In this document: piece after piece, positions 16,055 through 22,310 of the stretch
How positions within the stretch are numbered: position 1 is the first letter of the stretch
Layout: every line of letters starts with the position of its first letter
Assembly (NCBI GenBank): GCA_030653405.1
Contig: JAURZO010000193.1
Coordinates: 1-42,596, forward strand
Source of the DNA: Zwartia sp.
GTDB taxonomy: Bacteria > Pseudomonadota > Gammaproteobacteria > Burkholderiales > Burkholderiaceae_B
Direction of reading: 5' to 3'
DNA: 42,596 nt
Notes under the pieces: model-generated
The model's database searches: none
Seen by the model: only the letters and a program-made list of their open reading frames with translations
What the model was told of the DNA's origin: nothing
Translations under genes and position numbers: made by a program

Positions 16055-17109
16055 TGCGCAGTCCACAAACAGGTTTCTCGTTGATCGAGATGATTGTGGT
16101 GACAGCGCTGACCTCGCTAATTGGTATTTGGGCGGCTTCCGCCTGGGTGCAGCAATCAGAGGATGCAGCCTCAGCGTCGATGGGTGCATGGTTGCTGATG
16201 GTTAAAAATGCGGTCGATCAGATGCTGGTGAGCCAGTCAGAGATGCTGATGAATGGATCTCTGCCAGCCGCGAGCCAAAAGGACTACACAGATGTTTGGC
16301 GTCCCTCGCTTTCTGAGCTTGTGGGTGCGGGGCATTTGCCAAAAGGTTTTGCGCAACGAGCACCGCTTCCCTATGCGATCAGGATCAAAGTGTTGGAGCC
16401 ATCGGGCCTGTGCCTGACGGTTGGCTGCAAAATCGAAGCGTTAACGTTTGTCGTGCCAAAATTCGATCAGTTGAACTCCGCAGATAATATTTTGAGGCTT
16501 GGCAAGATTCTCGAGAGCCTCGACGGCCGAGCCGCGAGCGTGACGCATTTGTCACCGTTGCGGATTCGAGGCGGCACCCTTGACCTTCCTAATCCACCGA
16601 CGACTGATATGACAGCCCTCCCGCCAGGCTCAGTTGTTCTCCATAGTTTTTATGATGCGACGGCTGATGCGCGCTTTTTGAGGCAAGGGGATCGAAGGGA
16701 TGTTCGCTTGAAGGGGAGCCTTCAGGTCGAGGGTGCTATTGCCTCTGGAGGCGCAATCGCAGCTACAGGACGAATTTCTACTGCCGCGCATTTAAAGATT
16801 GGCGCGCAGGCAACTCAAGGGGCGGTGTGTGACGAATCGGGGCTCATTGCCCAGTCGGATACTGTCGGTTTGCTGGTCTGCCAAGGTGGCCAGTGGCGCA
16901 GCGGCCAAAAACAGGATGGTGGGTCGTATGTGATGAAAGTGGGCGTATCGTGCGAGGCGCGTGATCACTGGAAGGTCGTGCGCCGTAATCCACAAACTGG
17001 GGACTGCAGTTGTCCAAGCGGTTTCAAGTCACAGATTATTGCGCTCTGGCGGTATCCATATCATTACTCCGAGGAGGAGTTCCACACCATTGGCTGCATG
17101 CCTGAGTAA
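16054..17109 (+). CDS. pilV: PilV-like minor pilin / pilus tip adhesin (shufflon-type protein without a shufflon)
   Basis: A 351-residue prepilin-like protein. The leader is only 7 residues (cleavage at TG|FSLIE), with Glu5 and a hydrophobic helix. Residues about 180-285 show the PilV pattern: a sheet-rich segment with repeated Gly-Ala turns (GAIASGGAIAATGRISTAAH) then a pair of cysteines in AVCDESGL and LLVCQGGQW. After that tail, where R64 PilV would enter its invertible shufflon segments, a short Cys-rich C-terminal domain follows (about 290-351, SCEARDHW, CSCPSGF, IGCMPE). No shufflon recombinase or repeated recombination sites are seen. Likely the receptor-binding tip of the pilus. Confidence 0.78.
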   Translation: MRSPQTGFSLIEMIVVTALTSLIGIWAASAWVQQSEDAASASMGAWLLMVKNAVDQMLVSQSEMLMNGSLPAASQKDYTDVWRPSLSELVGAGHLPKGFAQRAPLPYAIRIKVLEPSGLCLTVGCKIEALTFVVPKFDQLNSADNILRLGKILESLDGRAASVTHLSPLRIRGGTLDLPNPPTTDMTALPPGSVVLHSFYDATADARFLRQGDRRDVRLKGSLQVEGAIASGGAIAATGRISTAAHLKIGAQATQGAVCDESGLIAQSDTVGLLVCQGGQWRSGQKQDGGSYVMKVGVSCEARDHWKVVRRNPQTGDCSCPSGFKSQIIALWRYPYHYSEEEFHTIGCMPE

Positions 17110-17173
17110 TGACTGGCATTGTTAAAGGGAATCAGCTGAAGGGATGCCTTCGAATCCTGATAGCTCAAACCCG

Positions 17174-17179
17174 TATAAT
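17174..17179 (+). promoter_or_regulatory. Possible -10 element for alaS
   Basis: A perfect TATAAT lies 71 bases upstream of the alaS ATG in the 140-base gap after pilV. No good -35 is seen at 16-18 bases. No clear terminator separates pilV from alaS, only a weak 5-bp hairpin (GAAGG-gatg-CCTTC, 17138-17151), so readthrough from the pilus cluster is possible. Confidence 0.4.
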
Positions 17180-17249
17180 CATTGATCAAACTTGACGTTA
17201 TTTGGTCAATGAGATCCGCTAGATTTTCCTCTTAATTTGACGCCGCACG

Positions 17250-19883
17250 ATGAAAACGACCGAAATCCGCCAGAAATTCTTGCAGTTCTTCCAGTCAAAA
17301 GGCCACACCATCGTGCCTTCGTCCTCGCTTGTGCCGGGTAACGACCCGACTTTGTTATTTACCAACTCGGGGATGGTGCAGTTCAAGGATGTATTTACTG
17401 GGAAGGATCATCGGGCATATACCCGGGCGACCTCTTCACAGCGCAGCGTCCGAGCGGGCGGCAAACACAACGATCTTGAGAATGTCGGCTACACGGCGAG
17501 GCACCACACGTTTTTTGAGATGCTTGGCAATTTCAGCTTCGGTGATTATTTCAAGCGTGATGCGATTGCTTTTGCATGGGAAATGTTGACAGGTGTGTAC
17601 GGACTCCCCAAAGAAAAGCTTTGGGTGACTGTGTATCAAGAGGATGATGAGGCCTACGGTATTTGGGAAAATGAAATTGGCGTTCCCCGCGAGAGGATTA
17701 TTCGCATCGGGGATAACAAGGGGGCCCGTTACGCCTCGGACAATTTCTGGCAGATGGCCGATACGGGGCCTTGCGGGCCGTGTACTGAGATTTTTTACGA
17801 TCACGGTCCTGACATCTGGGGAGGCCCTCCGGGCTCTCCTGAAGAAGACGGTGATCGATATATTGAGATCTGGAATCTGGTGTTTATGCAGTTCGAGCGA
17901 GATGCGGCCGGCAATATGACGCCACTTCCAAAGCCTTGCGTAGATACTGGAATGGGGCTTGAAAGAATCGCCGCAGTCTTACAGCATGTGCACTCCAACT
18001 ATGAAATCGACCTCTTTGTGGCTTTGATTGCCGCGGCTGCCCGCGAGACTGGCTGCAAAGATCTGGCGAATAACTCGCTAAAAGTGATCGCCGATCATAT
18101 TCGGGCCTGCTGTTTCTTAGTCGTGGATGGGGTGATTCCGAGTAATGAGGGCAGGGGGTATGTGTTGCGTCGCATCGTGCGTCGCGCTTTACGGCATGGT
18201 TACAAGCTTGGCCAGACTCAGCCGTTTTTCTATCGGATGGTGCCTGATCTTGTTGAGCAAATGGGAGATGCTTATCCTGAGCTCGCCAAGAATGCCAGCC
18301 GTGTCGAGCAAGTGCTCCGACAAGAAGAGGAGCGGTTTGGTGAGACGCTTGAGCACGGTATGAAAATTCTGGATGCGGCTTTGGCGGCCTTGCCCGTAGC
18401 CAAGAAAGACGTCGCTCAGATGCTCGATGGCCACACACTCTTTACGCTTTATGACACCTATGGTTTCCCTCTGGACTTGACGGCGGATATTTGTCGAGAG
18501 CGCGGGGTGGATGTGGATCAAGCCGGTTTTGATGCCGCGATGGAGCGTCAGCGCGATCAGGCGCGCGCAGCCGGCAAGTTCAAAATGGCTGAAGGTTTGT
18601 CCTATGCGGGCGATCAGACGCAGTTCGAGGGTTACGAACATTTGCAGCTGAGCGGCAAGATCTTGGCGCTCTATGTTGGCGGGACCCAAGTTGAGCGTAT
18701 TGCCGCAGGTCAAGAGGCGATTGTCGTGTTGGACAAGACGCCTTTTTATGCTGAGTCGGGTGGTCAAGCGGGCGATTCAGGTATTTTGACGCACGACGCC
18801 TCGGTATTTCAGGTGCTTGACACTCAAAAAATTCAGCCAGGGGTTTTTGGTCATCACGGGCATCTTGCCTCTGGCGCTCTAGAAGTCGGTGCAGCTGTTG
18901 TGGCCACCGTCGACGCAGAGCAGCGCGCACGGACTGTTCGTAATCACTCCGCCACGCATTTGATGCACAAGGCCCTGCGAGAGGTGCTTGGTGCGCATGT
19001 TCAGCAGCGTGGGTCGCTTGTGGATGCCGATAAGACACGTTTCGATTTTGCGCACGATGCACCTTTGTCCGATGACGAAATTTTGCGCGTCGAGCAGATT
19101 GTCAATGCTGAAGTCCTGTCCAACCAAGCGGCTGTCGCGCAGGTCATGTCCTATGATGATGCGGTTAAGGGCGGTGCGATGGCATTGTTCGGTGAAAAGT
19201 ATGGAGACACGGTACGTGTGCTCGATATTGGCTTTTCGCGCGAGCTTTGCGGTGGCACACACGTCGCGCGTACAGGTGATATTGGCTTGTTCAAAGTCGT
19301 GTCCGAGGGCGGCGTTGCGGCAGGCGTGCGACGCATCGAGGCGCTGACAGGGGGGAACGCCCTGGCCTGGGTGCAAAATTTGAATGCCACGGTTCAACGT
19401 GCGGCGGCAGCCTTAAAAACTCAGCCGGCAGAGTTGCCCGATCGAATCGGTATGCTGCAAGAGCAACTCAAGGCGGTTGAAAAGGATCTGGATCAAGCGC
19501 GCGCCAAACTGGCCTCAAATGCAGGTCAGGCTTTGACGGAAAAAGCCGTGGAGATGCCTGGCGGCTTCAAGTTGTTAGTGACTGAAGTCAAAGGTGTGGA
19601 TCCCAAGGACCTGCGCTCGATGGCGGATCAGATTAAGGATCGTCTCAAGTCTGCCGTCGTCTTGCTGGCAACGTCCTCTGCCGATGGCAAAATCAGCGTG
19701 GTCGGTGGCGTGACCGCCGATATCAGCGGCAAAATCAAAGCGGGTGACTTGGTTGGTTTTGTGGCGACACAGATTGGTGGCAAAGGTGGCGGCAGACCCG
19801 ATATGGCCATGGGTGGCGGCACGGATCTCGCTTCACTTGCGGGTGCGCTGGCTAGCGTGCGCGGCTGGGTTGAATCAAAATGA
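17250..19883 (+). CDS. alaS: Alanyl-tRNA synthetase
   Basis: An 877-residue class II synthetase, full length (E. coli 876). The N-terminal catalytic domain contains SGMVQFKD and the HTFFEMLGNFSFGDYFK motif. The editing domain has the zinc-binding HSATH (His566, His570) and CGGTH (Cys667, His671) that hydrolyses mischarged Ser/Gly-tRNA. The C-terminal DHHA1/C-Ala domain (about 740-877) ends with GGGRPDMAMGGG. It charges tRNA-Ala in the cytoplasm. Its stop overlaps the start of the tusA-like gene (ATGA). Confidence 0.97.
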   Translation: MKTTEIRQKFLQFFQSKGHTIVPSSSLVPGNDPTLLFTNSGMVQFKDVFTGKDHRAYTRATSSQRSVRAGGKHNDLENVGYTARHHTFFEMLGNFSFGDYFKRDAIAFAWEMLTGVYGLPKEKLWVTVYQEDDEAYGIWENEIGVPRERIIRIGDNKGARYASDNFWQMADTGPCGPCTEIFYDHGPDIWGGPPGSPEEDGDRYIEIWNLVFMQFERDAAGNMTPLPKPCVDTGMGLERIAAVLQHVHSNYEIDLFVALIAAAARETGCKDLANNSLKVIADHIRACCFLVVDGVIPSNEGRGYVLRRIVRRALRHGYKLGQTQPFFYRMVPDLVEQMGDAYPELAKNASRVEQVLRQEEERFGETLEHGMKILDAALAALPVAKKDVAQMLDGHTLFTLYDTYGFPLDLTADICRERGVDVDQAGFDAAMERQRDQARAAGKFKMAEGLSYAGDQTQFEGYEHLQLSGKILALYVGGTQVERIAAGQEAIVVLDKTPFYAESGGQAGDSGILTHDASVFQVLDTQKIQPGVFGHHGHLASGALEVGAAVVATVDAEQRARTVRNHSATHLMHKALREVLGAHVQQRGSLVDADKTRFDFAHDAPLSDDEILRVEQIVNAEVLSNQAAVAQVMSYDDAVKGGAMALFGEKYGDTVRVLDIGFSRELCGGTHVARTGDIGLFKVVSEGGVAAGVRRIEALTGGNALAWVQNLNATVQRAAAALKTQPAELPDRIGMLQEQLKAVEKDLDQARAKLASNAGQALTEKAVEMPGGFKLLVTEVKGVDPKDLRSMADQIKDRLKSAVVLLATSSADGKISVVGGVTADISGKIKAGDLVGFVATQIGGKGGGRPDMAMGGGTDLASLAGALASVRGWVESK

Positions 19884-20146
19884 CAGCGACGGTAGGAGGG
19901 CAGTCTAGTCCGCCAGAGTTTCAACAGACGGTTGATGCCACTGGACTGGCTTGTCCGTTGCCGATTTTGCGTGCAAAGAAAGCCTTGGCTACACTCTCAA
20001 GCGGAGATGTTTTGCGTGTGATTACGACGGATCGTGGTGCAGTTCGAGATTTTCAGGCTTTTTGTCGACAAACTGGTAATGAATTGCTGTTGCAGATCGA
20101 CGAGCCCGCCCACGTGACACATTATTTAAAGCGCCGTTTAAAATAA
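19880..20146 (+). CDS. tusA: TusA-family sulfurtransferase
   Basis: An 88-residue TusA/SirA-fold protein. The conserved DATGLACPLPILRAKKAL block contains the CPxP motif with the sulfur-carrying Cys25. TusA relays persulfide sulfur from IscS toward tRNA 2-thiouridine formation and molybdenum cofactor synthesis. Its ATG overlaps the alaS stop, so it is translationally coupled. Whether it is true TusA or one of the TusA-like paralogues cannot be decided; placement among tRNA-related genes (alaS, rimM, trmD) fits a tRNA thiolation role. Confidence 0.85.
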   Translation: MTATVGGQSSPPEFQQTVDATGLACPLPILRAKKALATLSSGDVLRVITTDRGAVRDFQAFCRQTGNELLLQIDEPAHVTHYLKRRLK

Positions 20147-20156
20147 ACAGCGAAGC

Positions 20157-20185
20157 AGCCTGCTTTGGTGCTATACTCGCAGGCT
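20157..20185 (+). promoter_or_regulatory. rpsP promoter within an inverted repeat
   Basis: An extended -10 element, TGCTATACT (20169-20177), lies 36 bases upstream of the rpsP ATG. It sits in the loop between perfect 7-bp arms AGCCTGC (20157-20163) and GCAGGCT (20179-20185). No good -35 is present, as expected for an extended -10 promoter. The arms could bind a repressor. Activity is inferred. Confidence 0.5.
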
Positions 20186-20212
20186 TTACTGAACATTTTC
20201 AAGGGATTACGT

Positions 20213-20473
20213 ATGGTGGTGATTCGCCTGGCCCGTGGCGGCTCCAAGAAACGTCCTTTTTACAACCTCGTAGCGACCGATTCTCGTGATCGCCGTGATG
20301 GTCGTTTCATTGAGCGCGTTGGATTTTATAACCCCGTTGCAAATGCAAACGAAGAGCGTCTTCGTATTGCACTTGACCGTGTCCAGTATTGGACCGGAGT
20401 GGGCGCACAGTTGTCTCCAGCGGTTGCTCGCTTGGTTAAAGACTTCTCTGCAAAAGTCGCAACTGCGGCTTAA
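20213..20473 (+). CDS. rpsP: 30S ribosomal protein bS16
   Basis: From the ATG at 20213 the product is 86 residues, the usual bS16 length, beginning MVVIRLARGGSKKRPFYN with the standard GFYNPVA block. An upstream in-frame ATG/GTG would add an unrelated 16-residue extension. AAGGG lies about 8 bases before this ATG. bS16 binds 16S rRNA early in 30S assembly. It heads the conserved rpsP-rimM-trmD order; rplS, which usually follows trmD, is not present here. Confidence 0.96.
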   Translation: MVVIRLARGGSKKRPFYNLVATDSRDRRDGRFIERVGFYNPVANANEERLRIALDRVQYWTGVGAQLSPAVARLVKDFSAKVATAA

Positions 20474-20518
20474 GTCTATTGCCTTGCGCTGCAATCTGAT
20501 TGTTCCCATCCTCTAGCC

Positions 20519-21223
20519 ATGGCTGATGCTGGCGCTCATCGCGCGCCCGATGATCTAGTTGAACTAGGTCGAATTGTGTCAGCCTATGGTGTGCGAGGTT
20601 GGGTAAAGGTGCAGCCGCATTCCGCGCAGGGGCTTGTCTTACGTGCAGCCCCTGTATGGTGGCTATCCTCTCCGCCTTCCATTGCTAATAACCGCTCAGC
20701 GAATGTTGTTCATTCTGGCACTGACGCTGGTATGAGTGGTAGTGCAGATAGCCATTCCATTCGCACATTAAGCTCCGGTTCTGCCGGTAAGCTAGTCCCG
20801 TATCCTGTCAAACAATCGAGGCCACAAGGCTCGACGGTTGTGGCCGATCTCGAAGGCATCGCAGACCGCGACATTGCTGAAGCAATGCGAGGTTATACCG
20901 TTCACGTATCGAGACAATATTTCCCCAAGGCTCAGGCCGACGAGTTTTATTGGGTCGACTTGGTGGGCTGCTATGTCTTTTCTGATGGGTTGTTAGTGGG
21001 TATCGTGGATGAGGTCGTCGACAACGGCGCACACGCCATTCTGCGCATGCACCGTTTGCAGCTCGAAGGAGATCAGACTCCAAGCGACACCCACATTCCA
21101 CAAGCTATTCTGGATCCCAAGGGTCGCCCTCAAGAGGTGCTTGTGCCTTTCGTGGCAGCACATGTGCAACATGTGGATATTCAGGCACGGCGCATCGAAA
21201 CTGATTGGCCGCTTGACCTGTAG
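20519..21223 (+). CDS. rimM: 16S rRNA processing protein RimM with an internal insertion
   Basis: RimM binds uS19 and assists maturation of the 30S head. The N-terminal RimM domain (VELGRIVSAYGVRGWVKVQPHS) and the C-terminal PRC barrel (EFYWVDLVGCYV...LVPFVAAHVQHVD...DWPLDL) are intact. The protein is 234 residues against roughly 170-210 in relatives. The excess is mainly a Ser/Gly/Asn-rich stretch at about residues 51-95 in the loop after VWWLSS. The reading frame stays open and the domain flanks are normal, so it is probably functional. trmD follows after 6 bases. Confidence 0.94.
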   Translation: MADAGAHRAPDDLVELGRIVSAYGVRGWVKVQPHSAQGLVLRAAPVWWLSSPPSIANNRSANVVHSGTDAGMSGSADSHSIRTLSSGSAGKLVPYPVKQSRPQGSTVVADLEGIADRDIAEAMRGYTVHVSRQYFPKAQADEFYWVDLVGCYVFSDGLLVGIVDEVVDNGAHAILRMHRLQLEGDQTPSDTHIPQAILDPKGRPQEVLVPFVAAHVQHVDIQARRIETDWPLDL

Positions 21224-21229
21224 TTCGAC

Positions 21230-22120
21230 ATGATGCGAATCGACGTCATCACACTATTTCCTGATATTTTTAGCGTGGTGCGAGATACTGGCGTGACCGG
21301 ACGCGCTCATGCCCAAGGATTATGGGATCTGCACGCCTGGAATCCTCGTGAGTTTACGCATGATGTTCATCGCACCGTAGACGACAGACCCTATGGGGGT
21401 GGTCCCGGAATGGTCATGATGGCTGAGCCTTTAAGACAGGCTGTGCACACCATTCAGGCAGCTCGAGCTCAAAAGGAGTCGACTCCCCATGCTCTGAATC
21501 ACAAAACACTGACTCAGGACGTGCCCAGAGCTGAGATCAGAGCCGACACCGATCCTGGCACCGATCCCGACGCTCAGGCCGACAGCACAGCAAACATCAA
21601 ACCAAAAAACAAGCCGCCTGTGATTTTGCTCTCTCCCGCTGGTAAGCGATTTTCTCAGTCCCAGGCTGCAACGCTCGCAGCATCCGAGGGTGCTATTTTC
21701 GTTTGTGGCCGCTATGAAGGTATTGATCAGCGCTTTATCGACGAGTGTGTTGACGAGCAATGGTCTTTGGGTGATTTTGTCTTGTCGGGTGGCGAGATCG
21801 CAGCATTGGCCATGATTGACTCGGCTGTTCGACTCATCCCGGGTGCGTTAAACCATGGTGACTCTTGTTTACAAGATTCATTTCAGGATTCGATATCTGG
21901 CCTCTTGGATAGCCCGCACTATACGCGCCCAGAGAGTCTGGATGGGCAGGTCGTTCCGCCGGTTCTGCTATCTGGTAATCACGCGCACATCGCACGCTGG
22001 CGTCGCGAGCAATCTCTTGTTCTGACGGCCAAGCAGCGCCCTGACTTGCTCCAGCAGGCGCGAGAAAAAGGCTTGCTCACCAAAGCCGATGAAAAGTTTC
22101 TGGCAAGCTTGGAGCAATGA
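21230..22120 (+). CDS. trmD: tRNA (guanine-37-N1)-methyltransferase with an internal insertion
   Basis: TrmD methylates G37 of tRNAs reading CNN codons, preventing +1 frameshifts. The SPOUT knot motifs are complete: VILLSPAGKRF, FVCGRYEGIDQRFID and SLGDFVLSGGEIAALAMIDS. N-terminal YGGGPGMVMM and C-terminal ARWRREQSL are also conserved. At 296 residues it exceeds the normal 240-255 because of an Asp/Thr/Pro/Ala-rich insertion at about residues 81-127 (nt 21470-21610), including a doubled ACCGATCC unit. The start is the first of two adjacent ATG codons; no Shine-Dalgarno site is obvious, suggesting coupling to rimM. Confidence 0.95.
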   Translation: MMRIDVITLFPDIFSVVRDTGVTGRAHAQGLWDLHAWNPREFTHDVHRTVDDRPYGGGPGMVMMAEPLRQAVHTIQAARAQKESTPHALNHKTLTQDVPRAEIRADTDPGTDPDAQADSTANIKPKNKPPVILLSPAGKRFSQSQAATLAASEGAIFVCGRYEGIDQRFIDECVDEQWSLGDFVLSGGEIAALAMIDSAVRLIPGALNHGDSCLQDSFQDSISGLLDSPHYTRPESLDGQVVPPVLLSGNHAHIARWRREQSLVLTAKQRPDLLQQAREKGLLTKADEKFLASLEQ

Positions 22121-22134
22121 AGTTTCAAGCATTA

Positions 22135-22230
22135 AAAAGCTTGCCTGCTCAGAGTAAAAGCTCGCCTACTGAGCTCACTCCTAATCGTTCATCCTACGTT
22201 GCCTGATTACTGATTACTGATTACTGATTA
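22135..22230. repeat. Short direct repeats between trmD and valS
   Basis: The 190-base gap between the convergent trmD and valS holds two imperfect 18-bp repeats (22135-22152 and 22156-22173, AAAAGCTYGCCTRCT core) and nearly four tandem copies of TGATTAC (22204-22230). No clear bidirectional terminator was found. The heptamer array is a candidate slippage site in noncoding DNA. Confidence 0.55.
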
Positions 22231-22310
22231 ATTGTTGATGACTCAACCTACGCTCACTGACCGCTGGCCGCTGAGTGTGCAGGATGAATCATCAAGACTG
22301 ATGCGCTGAT

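Noticed and set aside
16700..17249. Possible shufflon sites around the end of pilV
   Set aside because: No repeated 19-bp-like crossover sites or inverted coding segments were seen, and no tyrosine recombinase gene adjoins.
22204..22230. Heptamer array as a CRISPR or att site
   Set aside because: Units are contiguous 7-mers without spacers and there is no integrase or tRNA next to them.
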